DNA from: Septoria linicola
Taxonomy: Eukaryota; Ascomycota; Dothideomycetes; Mycosphaerellales; Mycosphaerellaceae
Direction: 5' to 3'
Assembly (NCBI GenBank): GCA_024114885.1
Contig: CP099419.1
Span: 3,224,001 to 3,288,000, forward strand
DNA: 64,000 nt
Of this stretch, positions 30,562-42,209 are shown piece by piece (within the stretch, counting starts at the first letter, position 1; every line of letters starts with the position of its first letter). The notes beneath the pieces were generated by a model. That model saw only the letters and a list, made by a program, of their open reading frames with translations, had not been told where the DNA came from and ran no database searches. The position numbers and the translations under genes were made by a program.

Positions 30562-33500
30562 CTGCCCTGCTACCCTTTCACATGCCCATGCTCGCACGCT
30601 TGCGGGACAAGGCGGCAGGAACACTTCCTGCCGCCCTTTTCCCGTAGCTATCATAAGCTAAGTTACGAGCTAATGTATCGCGAGGCACACCACTGCAACC
30701 TCAGGCATGTCACGCCCAAATCGCGCAAGTAGCTGAAATCCACGTACCGTACACATCGTAACTCTGCGCTTTGTCGTACTCCGACATCGACGAAAGATGT
30801 CTTTGGGGATCTTGGTGGGCCTCTGGCCCGGTGAGGTTGTGCGATCGATAGGTCTCGACAGTGGTCGTTGGAATGCCGCAGCCTTCGTCGACTGCGAGAA
30901 ACTGCTTACTGTCTCTTCTTTCGCCCTACAAGAAGGTTAGCTCATTCCCACACCAAGGCAGTGCAATGGCCAGGAAACGATCCAACTGAGGGGTCGCGTC
31001 CGACAAAAGTCAGATGGGTGATCGGAACCCGGATGAGACGTACCTGGTGACGCATACGTCTGCTCAGTTCCAGCTTGGCGAGTGACCTATGTCGAACAAA
31101 AGACAGAGAGAGCGAAAGGGCAGTCTGCTGCAACTTGTACGACGCTGGACGTATGCGTGCGCACCTTTTACGATCCCAATGCGTGCACGATGGGCTGAAT
31201 GAACAGGTGGGGTGGGTTTGCAGCAGCTATCCGCTTCAGAGACATGCAGAAATAGCCCACTTCTCTCTTTGATGTGAGTGTCAGAATGCGACTTCCGTCC
31301 TGTCGGCAGGGTCGACCACCTCAAAGGACGACACTCTATTCGTGCAAAGGCAATCTAGATGTTCGTGCAGTCGTTCGCAGGAGATTGCAGGGTAGTTCCC
31401 GAAGCTGGTACCAAGGACCTGGCGTTCCGCTACTGTGCGTACCCGACGCGGATTGCCAGCGCAGTATCAAAGCGACAGCGCTGTAGCGACTGTGTTTTGG
31501 CTGACACAATCAAGATACCTGCGCTGGAATTAGCCTCCGATACTGTCGCCAAGATTGATGCCTGTCGTGGTAATTGCAATTTTCGCTCATACCGGGTTGA
31601 ACAAAGGGAAGCTGACGACAGCAGCGCCTCTCGCAATGCGCGTTGTGGGGTCGGTGGCTGTTGTCGCTGTCAGATTGAACGATCGAAGGCGATCTCGTCC
31701 TTTGCATTCATCGACCAGCGACTTGTTCCAGCGCATCAAGCGAACAATGATGGCAGATCGCTCGCTTCGGCTTTCGAGGTTGGGAGGTGAACAGGTGTTC
31801 GCGCCGCGACGTGCGGAATGACCTCTTGTTTAGAGATGGAACCAGGTACCGCGGCAGCAGAGGAGAGAGTAGTTCATGCAAGGGAAGACTAGAGAAGAAC
31901 GAACCTCACGCGCAGAAGATGTACCGCAAAAGACCTCTTCGGCTCTTGCTTAGCGATGATGGACCCAAACAATCGAAGGATGGCTGGTTGCCAACACAGC
32001 GGTATCGCGGCAAGAGACGATTGATTGAGGATCGATCAATAGTGCTTCCAGGAATGCCTGATGATCGCGGCAGGTGGTTGTCAAGGTCACCTGACGTTCG
32101 ATCTCGCGCGTCGGTCGGGCCTTGGAGCTACGGCGCAAGCTACCAGACTCTGCACAGCGTCGACTGGTCGACCTGCTCACAGCGTACCACAAACGGCTAC
32201 CAGAGTTCTGTAACGCGGGTCGGTGGCCACAAGATGCGGCTTGTGTCAAGGAGGCTCGACGGGTATCTGTCCTTTGCTGATCAGATGCCTTGGCGCTAGG
32301 TCGGTGTGGATGCAAGCCAGGTCGGTGGAGCTGACCTAGGAATGCTCACCACTGTGCCGGCGTATCTGAGTCAAAAGCGTGGAGGGCCCGAAAAGTGTTT
32401 CAGATTGTCTTGAGCGTGAGCGGATCCCAGCGGCCGAGCGTGCGTGTCTGTACGTTGATTGGGGCAAGTGTGCGAGCCTTGTCGTCAAATGGATCTGTGT
32501 ATAGGTGAGGTGCAGAGTAAGCGGAGAGTATAGCAAGTAGCGCAGCAGTAAGAAAACAACAGTCCACAACCGTAGCGACTGGACGACGATCAACATCTGC
32601 ACAGACGGTAAGTAAGCAACGTTTTGAGGCAGTCGAGGCGTGCTCCAGAGGGGTGGTTTGTCTCTGGACGACTAGAGTGAGCATGGCATGGCAGGCATCT
32701 CAGTGGCCCTAATGACGCCAACGCAACCTCCCATGGCAGCGCCAGGTTGCGTCTGTGAGAAGGGCTTAGAGACGGTATGCCATAGCCTCCCCAGGATGAT
32801 CAACGGGAGGACAATGGTCCTGTCCGGTAGGCCAGTATCGGGTTATCTTTAGGATAATCACCGAGCGCCCATGAAGAAGCTTCAGCACAGTTGGTACATC
32901 ATTGTGTGCTCTAGTATGTGGCCGTGTGGACACGATACAAAATGGCGACGCGCTCGCTGTTTTCCTTCTGGCAACGGTCACGCCTCCGGTTTCTCGGTTT
33001 CTCGTGTGGAGCGGCAAGGCATCGGCCTTCTTCGGGTGGCTTCCTGTCAGCTGCTGCACAAAGGAGAATCCGGGTGAGCAATGGGCAATGGTCAGAGAAG
33101 GGCTACACAAGGGAGCAGGTCGACCCATCCCTTGCGCAGGACCAGAGCCCGATATTCCTGCGGGGGTTCCGCGCGATAGGCCGCATTGGCTAACTTAGCG
33201 AGCAACAGGGACTAGCACAGCGTTCCGCCCGCCGCCAGAGCGCTGTCGGTCGCCATTATTGCGTCGAAAGTAGTCGTGGGTGACGACGATGGCAGGCGCG
33301 CGCAGAGAACGCTGGTTCTTGTTCCGCACAGCCAAGCCTGAAGTGAGAATTTGAGCCTTTGGGAACTTTAAAATAGCCACAAGTGTATGCACAATCGCCC
33401 CAGGCACAGGCGCTGACTGGCTGTTTCTGCCTCCCATTGGGGAATATTGGATCCCAAAAGGCGATCATGCTGTGGTCCACCATGTGCCGTGTCGTCTGCT

Positions 33501-34663
33501 TTGGGCGACGTTTGGCGACTCCAACGGTTTCCAGGTATGCGCAAAATGAGCGCAGGAGCACTGTCACTCCTACTACTCTGCTCTACGATCTAGCGACGAT
33601 CATCCACGCACTATCGCGGCTTCAACCTACTCTCCGACATCGTCACTGGTGGTTCACGACTAACTTAGCCTCCTACTTTATGTTCACTGCTTCCTGCGAC
33701 TGCAGGGTTTACTTTGCACAACCAATTCGTGCTCGTCGTGACATACCTTTATACGACATGTCTTGGATACAGAACAGGCGCTGGCAGTGCTGTCATGAGC
33801 TGCTCTTTTCCGTGCATCATCTCGCGCCTCTCGCGCGTGCAAGATCCAATAAGCTGGCTCCCTCCCTGTGATTCGTTTGGCCCCGCCGGCGCTTGGTCGC
33901 TGGTAGTTTACACCCAGGTCTGGTCTGGGCTAGGAAACACCATGTTGGCCATGCGTAGTCGTGTCAGGCAATTGGCGGCATCTGGGCGTAGCGACTTCGG
34001 AACGCGATGTGCGATTAACGACTAGCATGGTTCGCAGATTACAGATGGGAATCACTATGGAGAGTGCCAACGCACATATCGGTACGACTTGGGGAACAGC
34101 TTCGTTCCGTGGGAGCTGTTGAAAAGAGCGCATGCCGCCGCTACACGTTCGCAGCAAATGCACGCTGCGCGCTTGCCATGGATTGTACCCAATGGCGAGA
34201 TTGCAGGGCTGTTGCGCGATACCCGGATCATGATGACCGAGCATGGGACGCTTTAGTGAGCATTCGCTCCAGGATGGCACGGATTCGCACTTCATCGCAC
34301 GCTTCACACGATTGATGCGCTGCTTGTGCAGTGGACCCATTACGAATGGCGCAGTCTCGCCTTCCCTTGTAGGGCGAAGAGCGCGAGGAGCACTCTGTAA
34401 CATCATGGATCGACCGTTGAAGGCCCGCAATGAACGTTTGTCAACCATGGCCACGAGTAGCGGTGGCAGGAGGGTTCATTGAAAGGCGCCAGCAAGAGCA
34501 CGATCAACCACGCCGTGGAAGCTTTCAGGGCGAGCATGCATGGCATGTCAAAGTTGTGGAGATATCAGAGACATGGGGAAACACAAGACCATACACAAGC
34601 ACGAAGCGAGCGCAGAGGTTCTACGGCTACCACAAATCTGTGAGAAGGTTTTGCGGCTTGCAT
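30562..34663. other. 4.1-kb non-coding region upstream of medA
   Basis: The longest gene-free stretch outside the repeat island. It contains the medA 5' leader and promoter and the rrn7 downstream region. Several overlapping frames of 60-175 codons exist (such as 31787-32299 and 33930-34454), but none shows domain-like or compositional evidence of coding. I recognised no tRNA or transposon relic. Its composition is that of ordinary host DNA, without the RIP-like bias. An unannotated long 5' UTR, uORFs or a non-coding transcript is possible. Confidence 0.5.
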
Positions 34664-36944
34664 TCAAGACTCCTCTGGTTGATCTTGCTTCCTCAGATCC
34701 TTCTCGAACTGGAGTAGTCTGCGCTCAATCGCGAACACTGCTTTCAGCATGCCTTTCAGTGGATAGCCGGCCAATTGGGCGGCCTTTTCATGGAAAGCCT
34801 GCGTGGCACCATTCAATTCCTCCACCGCTCTGTACTGATGATACGAAGTGCCTGTGCGTGGGACATCGTCGGACTCCTCAACCGTGACTATGCGTTGTGG
34901 ACGTAGCGCTGCTTGGACTTGGATGAGTTTCTCCGCCGAAGTATTGCCAGATTCGCCAATCTTGGCCTTTGCACGTGGGCTACTGGTCTTGTCGTGGCTC
35001 TCGACGTTATGCATTGGAAACATTCTGAATAACGTCCTCCGAAATTCTGCTTCCCGTCCAGCGCGTCCACGCTCACGGACTTCTTCAGAAGCGATATTGC
35101 CTTCGTACCAGTCGAGGTATTGATCCAAACGGTCATCTGCCAGTTCCAAACTTTGCTCTTCTGTCATGGTGAAAGCGTTTTGATATGTGAGGTGGCTGGA
35201 TTCATCTTGCGACACGACGTGGCGCACGGCACTATTGTCATCGATGGACATGTTACCACGGCTTTGGACCTGCTGCCACACTTCCCAATCCATCTTCAAC
35301 GCGGTCATGTCGCGTGAGGACTTGGGATATCGTTTAGCATCATCGAAAGGGAACAACAGCTTGGTTGCGATGACGACCAACGTCATCAATCGAACTTCCG
35401 GACAACGCAGACTGATGCTCGACCATGCTTTGGCGTCGACAGTGTATTGGTAGTCGAAGTCCAGCTGCTGGCCCACACGCTGTGCAATGACATATACCTC
35501 AAGCGGCAAGCACAAAGCCCTCACCCAGCGGTACAGAACCAAAGGGTGGTTGAGTGGAGGTGCTTGCATGCCAACATCCGCATTGAGGCTTGTCAATATA
35601 TCAAGGACCTTGCGGTGAAGCGTCTCCACACGCAGCAAGTCTTGGGGCTCCAATGGCTCTTGTAGGTGACCCGGGAGACGATCTCGCATTGATAGTGGCA
35701 CTTCTCGTGCAGCTCGATAATAGAGCAGATCACCGTCGTTGACCCACTTATGCATGTCTGCAATCGTGATGGGTATTCTCAACAGCAGTATACCAACATA
35801 AATCAAAGACAAAAGCTCGGTGAGCTTCGGGTTCTGTGGTTGCTTCCGGAGTGCTGTGCTACGATGTGAGGTCACGGTCTCAGCATCAGTGCCGGAGTCA
35901 CCTTCAGACTGTGAGCTAAACATGCGTGACGATTGCGCTTCGGTGTCAGTGTCGCCATCGTATGAAACCTGCAGCATGTTAGGCATGTTCTGTAAGGCCC
36001 GTTGCTTCCGCACTGCCGTCAGATTTATACTTCACTCTGTGACACGGGCACCTCAGGTTTAACACTTCAAGCGGAAGCACTGCAGTGACCCTGATCTCAT
36101 TGATCTGAGCGGTGTGACTGTGTCTTACCTTGTGTTGAAGCTTTTGCAGGCGCAATGCAAATAGATCCCTGACAATCGTCTCTAATTCTTCAGGTAGCTT
36201 CTGAATATCGATGAGCCAACGTAGCTGCTTTCTGAGGATGAGCTGAATGCAGAGTAGATAGTGCTCGAAAGCTTTGGTGCCAGTGAAGCCAGAGACTGGA
36301 ATCAACATTGTTAGCTCACCGTGTCTCCTCTCCACGTACTTCATCGAAGGGTTCATTCAAGTCTGTTGATCGGATGACATCTTGTATTCCTAGCATGCAA
36401 TACAGGCCCATATCTGGGCGAGTCAAGGTTAAAAGCCATCGGCCCTTGGGCGCGATCGGCTCACAAGGCTATTGGCTCAGCCTTCAGTATGAGAACAGAG
36501 CCATGACCATGTCTGAGGCACATGCAGTGCTGCGTGTTATCGCCTTTCACAGCTTCTGCATCTCCGTGCTGGACCACGAAGACACCCAAGCCTCGCCCAG
36601 CAGGACCATTTGAGCTCAGCCCGTTGGTATATCCTGCAATCTGGGCACCAACGAGCGCAGGAGAAGTGCCGCCTACAACTTTCTGGGCCTCGAGACAACT
36701 ATCACCAATGCCAGCTACTGCACTCACCTCTGGTGACCCCACTTTCAGCATCACTGTCTGCTCTCCTGGTTCTTCTGCCTTCCACGATCAGCTCTCCTGT
36801 ATCCTGACTGACGACCAGGCCAGCGTCCTGTTGATGTCCTTGATCGCAGTATGTGAAGCCATCGTCCCCGATGTGGAATCGTCGCGATCCACAATTATCT
36901 TGAGAACAAGAAGGCCTGCGTGAGCGATGATGTCGTTGAGACAT
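34664..36944 (-). CDS. rrn7: RNA polymerase I initiation factor Rrn7 (TFIIB-like)
   Basis: Three exons, 36944-36728, 36295-36129 and 35968-34664, give 562 residues. Introns are 432 bp (unusually long for this window) and 160 bp. Exon 1 encodes the N-terminal zinc ribbon with Cys13, Cys18, Cys33 and His37 (DNCGSRRFHIGDDGFTYCDQGH). Exon 2 continues with the conserved LILRKQLRWLID and LPEELETIVRDL helices of the first cyclin-like fold. Exon 3 has an acidic linker and the rest of the cyclin-like region (LTELLSLIYVGILLLRIPITIADMHKW). In core factor Rrn7 works with Rrn6 and Rrn11 to load Pol I on the rDNA promoter. The long first intron was accepted because both junctions are phase 1 and join GVTR to VSGFTG as the family expects. 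Confidence 0.85.
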
Positions 36945-37619
36945 TTTTCACTGTTGTTGTCTATTCCAGAATGTGCTTGCGAGATCGATGCTTGACAGGG
37001 TATAGCTTGACATGCGTGCGTTTCTTGCGTGGGAGAACTTTGTTCGTAATCGCGCTGCTTGACTTGTTGGACTTGTGCATGGTCTCCAGATACGGCGGCC
37101 TTCAAAATTCTTCGCTTCTGAATTGTAAGATTTGCATGGCTTGCACGTTGGATTACGGGGTTTGACCTTTCATCACGGGCCAATGACGCGCCTCTGTATA
37201 GTCAGCTGCAGTTGCTGCACGATCTGAGAAATTCGAATTGTAAACATGAGTCCTACAAAGCTGGGCGAACGAGATTGGGCTGAGCCTCCGGACAAGATTC
37301 GAGGTCGAAATCATGACTCAAGTGTGGAGTAGCACATAGCGTTCACTTCAAATTGACGGCAGAGACGATGGAAATGACAAGGAAACTCTTGTGGGCACAG
37401 CGACCGCGTCCACGATCATGTCTACTCATAAATACGTTCGACGGAAACGCCGATGCGCTCAGCCAGAAGCACGACTATCCCTAGCGAGTATTCTTCGCTT
37501 TTACAACACCGTTCATGCTGCATCTCATAACACGTGTAAGCGTGAGTAATGCTCGAGCTCTTTTTCCAGCAGGCGCCCTCGTAATGGATGGATCGCTGCG
37601 CTCCTCTGCTACAAGCTGC
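36945..37619. other. Intergenic between rrn7 and eIF5A
   Basis: 675 bp holding the rrn7 promoter and the eIF5A 3' end. No other feature recognised. Confidence 0.5.
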
Positions 37620-38396
37620 TTAACCCTTTGGAGCCTGTCACGAAAGTCAGCTGAGTGGTCATTTTGCATGAAAAGCGATCGAGATACTGACCTCCTTGGC
37701 GTCAATGCAGGCCTCCTCGCCCATGGCAGTGAGAATGATGACGTTGGTGTCCTTCTCGTCCTCCTTGAAGAGCTTGTTGATCTTGTCGCCAGCCTCGCCC
37801 TCTGGGACCTTGACGTCGTCCTTGGTGCTTCCGTCATCAGACATAAGGGAAAGGAAACCATCATCAGTAATGTCAAGCTAATCCTTGCTGTCAGCTCCTT
37901 GCCCACTTTTTCCATGTCTATGTATGGGGCTCCTTACAAGCTGGTACTCGCGACGAGAGACGTTTGGAACGTCCATGTTGTGGGTGGATGGGGACAGATC
38001 CTCCAACTTCTTGCCGGTGAAGATATCGATAGCGATCAAGTGAACCTTGGCGTGACCGTGCTTGCCGGTCTTCGAGGTGGACATGTCAACGATCTTGCAT
38101 GGTCGGTTCTTGATGACGACGTGTCCGTTCTTCCTCAAAGCAGAGCACTGCATTGGGAAGGTGGCGGAAGAGCCAGCATCGGCGCTGTCGAAGGTGTGCT
38201 CATGCTGTGTAGATCAAATGGTCAGCACTTTTGTCGCATATGTGCGCGCACACTCTAGGAGAGGGTCCGCCCGCCGCCTATTTCGCTTTCGTGCGCTGGT
38301 TTGTCCTGCCTGTCTGCGCCGCGTCCTGCCCAAGTCTCGTCCGCTCCAAGAGGGAATCATAATGGTACATACCTGGGCATCATTTGGGTCCGCCAT
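37620..38396 (-). CDS. eif5A: Translation factor eIF5A (hypusine-containing)
   Basis: Four exons, 38396-38373, 38204-37938, 37877-37692 and 37634-37620, give 163 residues, matching fungal eIF5A. Introns are 168, 60 and 57 bp; the last exon is only 15 nt and encodes APKG plus the stop. The invariant loop STSKTGKHGHAK contains Lys56, which by homology to yeast Lys51 is converted to hypusine. The rest shows the SH3-like and OB folds (CKIVDM, DVPNVSRREYQL, LDITDDGFLSLM). eIF5A binds the ribosomal E site and relieves stalling at polyproline and during termination. The first exon is 24 nt, so the start depends on the 168-bp intron. The gene is divergent from vps52, with 247 bp between start codons. 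Confidence 0.97.
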
Positions 38397-38643
38397 GATG
38401 AAGAGTTGATGTTCGGTGGTGGTAGGGTTTGGGTGAGGAGATAGTGGGTGCAGAGAGGAGAGGTCGTTCAAATGAAATCTCGAGGGCTCACAAGCGGGGC
38501 AGTGGCACTTTCCTCGCTTGGTGGGTTCTTTCCTTCTCCGTTGTGTGGGTCGTGCGTTCCTGCCTGAGGTTGGCGCTCACTCTTGCGAACAACATGGATG
38601 CCAGCATTCACTTTCGAACACAGGAATCATTTCCCACATCACC
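38397..38643. promoter_or_regulatory. Bidirectional promoter of eIF5A and vps52
   Basis: 247 bp separate the two start codons. On the eIF5A strand, 27-34 bp upstream of its ATG, lies AAACCCTA (38423-38430 on the plus strand as TAGGGTTT), identical to the telobox motif seen in promoters of translation genes in plants and similar to Tbf1 sites in fungi. The region also has purine-rich GAGAGGAG stretches. The motif's function here is an inference. Confidence 0.5.
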
Positions 38644-40665
38644 ATGAGTTTGTGGCTAAACAGGTTCACCGATCAAGCCTCCTCACGAGAGCCTCCAGCG
38701 GCTTCAGTCCCCAACAGGACCGGTTCCCCTGCACCAAGACGTTCGATACAGCTAGGACCGAGCACAAGTCTGCCTCGACGGCCAGGCATTCAGCCGAGGA
38801 CATCGTCACTTTCAGTCGCATCGCTTGCAGGATCGACGGAGAGCCTTCCTGCGACAGCGAGAATTCCCAATGGCACAGACTTGAAGCGGCAGCTTGCAGG
38901 TGCTTCCAATGGGGATGTGCCTGACCCTGTTGATGTGCTGGAAAGCATTCTGGGGCCACGACGGGCTGACGGCGACAGCGTAGAAGCTGCAGATGACGAT
39001 GGGGAGACAATTCCTGGCGAAATCGATTTTGAAGGCTTGAGCCTTGAAGATTTTGCCAGTGGAGCATTAGAAGAACCCTCACCTGCCGCCAACAATGCCG
39101 CCAGAGAAACAGCTGCTGTGCACAATGTCGAGAAGGAGAAAGACAAATACGAAGACCTTCACAAATCTATACTAGCTTGCGATGAAGTCCTCAAATCTGT
39201 CGAATCATACTTGACCAACTTCCAGGCAGAGTTAGCATCTGTATCTGCTGAAATTGAAACTCTACAGAATCGATCTACCACTCTGAACAACAAGCTCGAC
39301 AACAGGAAAGCGGTGGAGAAAGTTCTCGGTCCAGAAGTCGAAGCTCTGAGCGTGCCACCAAGTGTTGTACGGAAGATCACAGAAGGCGCCGTGGACGATC
39401 AATGGATTCGGTCTCTGCAGGAACTGGAGAAGCGATCCAAAGCGATTGATGCCAAGCTCACAGAGGGCAAGGACATCAGAGCTGCGCAAGACGTCAAACC
39501 ATTCATCAACGACGTGTCGACGAAAGCCGTGGAGCGTATACGAGACTATGTCGTGGCGCAGATCAAGGCGCTACGGTCACCCAGCATCAATGCTCAGGTC
39601 ATCCAGCAAAATAGCTTCCTTAAGTACAAGGAGGTCTTTGCGTTTCTGACCCGGCAGCAGTCTCGCCTAGCCGATGAGATCTCTCAGGCGTACATAAATA
39701 CCATGCGATGGTATTACCTCCACAATTTCACGAGATACAGGACCGCACTTGAAAAGCTGAACGTGCGCATCATCGACCAAACAGAGGTCATCGCTGCTGA
39801 GAGCGGAGTGAAGCGAGGCATCAAAGGGAGTGCACCGCACGATGCCTTTTCGCTAGGTCGCCGGAGGGACATACTTCGTGGTGGCAACGAGACTGCATTG
39901 CCATCCTTCGCTGCAGAGGACGACAAAGGCACCCACTACTTAGAAGTGCCCTTCCGAACATGGAATTTGGCCCTGATAGACAATGCTTGCGCGGAGTATT
40001 CGTTCTTGACCGAGTTCTTCTACAAGCAGCCGTTCCACGCCAACAACCGCAGGTTCAATGAAATCTTCCAGCCGACCTTCGAGTTGGGCCAGGCTCTGAC
40101 TAAGCAGCTCATTGATTCTTCGTTTGATGCGTTGGGCGTTCTGACTTGTGTCCGCCTCTCGCAGCACTTCGCGTTCGAGCTGCAACGCCGTAAGGTGCCT
40201 GTTGCCGAAGGATACATCAACGGAACGAACATGTTGCTGTGGCCCCGCTTTCAGCAGATCATTGACGCTCACTGTGAATCTATACGCAAGACAACAGCGT
40301 CGCTGGCTGGAAAGCCTGCAGGCTCAGCTCTGAGTTTGACGAGTTCAGCCGGCGCTGCACAGACGACTGCGCCTCATCCGCTCACGCAGCGGTTTGCCAA
40401 TTTTTTGCAAGGCATTCTTGCACTTAGTGGTGAAGCTGGCGATGATGAGCCAGTATCCAACAGTTTGATCAGACTGCGGCGAGAGTATGAAGCCTTTTTG
40501 ACAAAACTAAGCAAAAGCACTGCAGAGGCTAGAAAGCGGGAGAGGTTCATGTACAATAATTACTCGCTGGTCTGCACAATCATTGGTGACACAGAAGGGA
40601 AGCTCGCAGATGATGTGAAAGAGCATTTTGCAGATCTACGAGATGCCCTGCGCGTTGATTCGTAG
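38644..40665 (+). CDS. vps52: Vps52, GARP tethering complex subunit
   Basis: Single exon, 673 residues from the ATG at 38644 (the longer upstream frame begins without a good start). Residues 1-130 are Ser/Pro/Arg-rich and likely disordered. Then comes the Vps52 core: a coiled-coil segment (about 165-230) with a KYEDLHKSILACDEVL start, and the Vps52/Sac2 region with FLKYKEVFAFL, the helical MRWYYLHNFTRY motif and a conserved C-terminal domain ending in RFMYNNYSLVCTII. Vps52 with Vps51, 53 and 54 tethers endosome-derived vesicles at the trans-Golgi. It shares a short promoter with eIF5A. The reading frame is intact throughout. Confidence 0.95.
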   Translation: MSLWLNRFTDQASSREPPAASVPNRTGSPAPRRSIQLGPSTSLPRRPGIQPRTSSLSVASLAGSTESLPATARIPNGTDLKRQLAGASNGDVPDPVDVLESILGPRRADGDSVEAADDDGETIPGEIDFEGLSLEDFASGALEEPSPAANNAARETAAVHNVEKEKDKYEDLHKSILACDEVLKSVESYLTNFQAELASVSAEIETLQNRSTTLNNKLDNRKAVEKVLGPEVEALSVPPSVVRKITEGAVDDQWIRSLQELEKRSKAIDAKLTEGKDIRAAQDVKPFINDVSTKAVERIRDYVVAQIKALRSPSINAQVIQQNSFLKYKEVFAFLTRQQSRLADEISQAYINTMRWYYLHNFTRYRTALEKLNVRIIDQTEVIAAESGVKRGIKGSAPHDAFSLGRRRDILRGGNETALPSFAAEDDKGTHYLEVPFRTWNLALIDNACAEYSFLTEFFYKQPFHANNRRFNEIFQPTFELGQALTKQLIDSSFDALGVLTCVRLSQHFAFELQRRKVPVAEGYINGTNMLLWPRFQQIIDAHCESIRKTTASLAGKPAGSALSLTSSAGAAQTTAPHPLTQRFANFLQGILALSGEAGDDEPVSNSLIRLRREYEAFLTKLSKSTAEARKRERFMYNNYSLVCTIIGDTEGKLADDVKEHFADLRDALRVDS

Positions 40666-40869
40666 ATGTATCGACTCAATGGTCACAGTGCTGTCCACTG
40701 TTTCGCCCGTTCGCTGTCGTTTCGTCGTGAGAGTCGTAAGGCGTCAGTTCAGGCATGTTACAGCACAGACCACATCACTTGGCAAGTCGCTCCCGCACTT
40801 TTTGAATTGACGACGCCGACATCATTCTTCCGCAAAGACCGCCGCAAGTCACAATACAACACCGACAAG

Positions 40870-41562
40870 AGTGAGTTTGGAGTGCAGAAACGCCGTCGGC
40901 ATCCTGTGCGGCATGAATTGCTAACATTTGCGCAGTGCAGATGTATGTACCGACCACGAACCACCCGTCGAAACGACTTCTCGAATTGCCGCGCCGCCAC
41001 GGACGAATACTGACCTCGAGATTGCAGCTTCGTCAAGACCCTCACCGGCAAGACTATCACCCTTGAGGTGGAGTCTTCGGACACAATCGACAACGTCAAG
41101 AGCAAGATCCAGGACAAGGAGGGCATTCCCCCGGACCAGCAGCGTTTGATCTTCGCTGGAAAGCAATTGGAGGATGGCCGCACCCTGTCAGACTACAACA
41201 TCCAGAAGGTGTGCACGCGAAACACGATTGGCAGGAGCGAGTTGAGGAGGACAGTTGTGTGCTGATATTGCAACAAATAGGAGTCGACTCTCCACCTGGT
41301 GCTCCGTCTCCGTGGTGGTATCATTGAGCCATCGCTCAAGGCCCTTGCCTCCAAGTACAACTGCGAGAAGATGATCTGCCGAAAGTGCTACGTACGTTGA
41401 TCACCCACCGCCTCCAGCACTGCGTACGACCTGGAATTGAATCATCACAACATACTAACACGCATCGCCACGCAGGCCCGTCTTCCCCCGCGTGCCACCA
41501 ACTGCCGCAAGAAGAAGTGCGGACACACCAACCAGCTCCGCCCAAAGAAGAAGCTGAAGTAG
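40870..41562 (+). CDS. ubi1: Ubiquitin-ribosomal protein L40 fusion with an intron-split start codon
   Basis: Five exon parts, with the coding sequence starting at the last base of a 5' UTR exon: A at 40870, 40936-40942 (7 nt), 41028-41208, 41281-41391 and 41476-41562, give exactly 128 residues (76 ubiquitin + 52 L40). The A of the ATG lies before a 65-bp intron (GTGAGT...CTAAC...GCAG) and the TG after it; the 7-nt micro-exon TGCAGAT supplies the rest of Met-Gln-Ile. Further introns (85, 72 and 84 bp) follow; one falls directly after Lys63. Ubiquitin ends in LRLRGG and is followed by the zinc-binding L40 segment with Cys pairs. No unspliced ATG precedes this frame, so splicing is needed to create the start. 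The protein supplies ubiquitin and the 60S subunit. Only 204 bp separate it from the vps52 stop. Confidence 0.95.
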
Positions 41563-42209
41563 ACGATTCGCCCACTTTATTGCGCATGGAGGAGTTGTTG
41601 GTTGGGCTTCATCAAATGGGCACTGCTGCATGAGAACGGCACAGAAGAGAGGAGTGTAGTGCGAGAAGGACGGCTATGGACGCATTCACTTTGGCGTCAA
41701 CTTGACTCCTGCATATGACCTCGATACGCTCTGAAATGACAACTGGGACTTCGAAAGAAATCATTGGCTGGCCGAGCTCTTTGCTTTTCCTTTCCGTCTC
41801 GCACTGTGGCTAACTTGTAGTACTGTCGGGCAACGAACAACAGGCAACAGACCTCGCGAACATTATTATGGCTGCATTGCATTGAGCGGCATCACAACCA
41901 GAAATCGACTTCCAAATCCAACGATATCACGACACGACTCGACGGACCTGAGCGCCAGCAATGCCTCAAAATGTCCTTGGACTGCTCATCTACAACACGC
42001 TATATTTGGCTGCTTCTGGTCAAGCAAGACTGCGATCATAGTCCTTACATCCACATCCAAAGCATCGTCCGGCCACATTTCTTCCCTTCCAAGATGCCAA
42101 TTCTGAAGAGCAAGGAAGAACTCGAGTGATCTAACACAATTCCGACTCTACGCACAAATCCGATCCGTAACGATATCATACACTCGTAACTCATAAGCTC
42201 TTTATTTTG
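41563..42209. other. Intergenic between convergent genes
   Basis: 647 bp between ubiquitin-L40 and the palmitoyl thioesterase gene. No other gene recognised. Confidence 0.5.

Noticed and set aside
31787..32299. 170-codon Arg/Ser-rich plus-strand frame upstream of medA
   Set aside because: Composition looks like translated non-coding DNA; no start context, intron pattern or recognisable motif supports it.
33930..34454. 174-codon minus-strand frame between medA and rrn7
   Set aside because: No domain, repeat or compositional evidence of coding; overlaps other random frames.
30562..34663. tRNA or other small RNA genes in the long gap
   Set aside because: No B-box with matching acceptor and anticodon stems was found by eye; a covariance-model scan would be needed.
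36296..36319. A 24-bp intron in rrn7 as an alternative to the 432-bp one
   Set aside because: Too short to be spliced, and the sequence before it does not continue the zinc-ribbon exon in frame.
38518..38643. 42-residue N-terminal extension of Vps52
   Set aside because: The frame continues upstream but lies in the short promoter shared with eIF5A; the ATG at 38644 gives the expected start.
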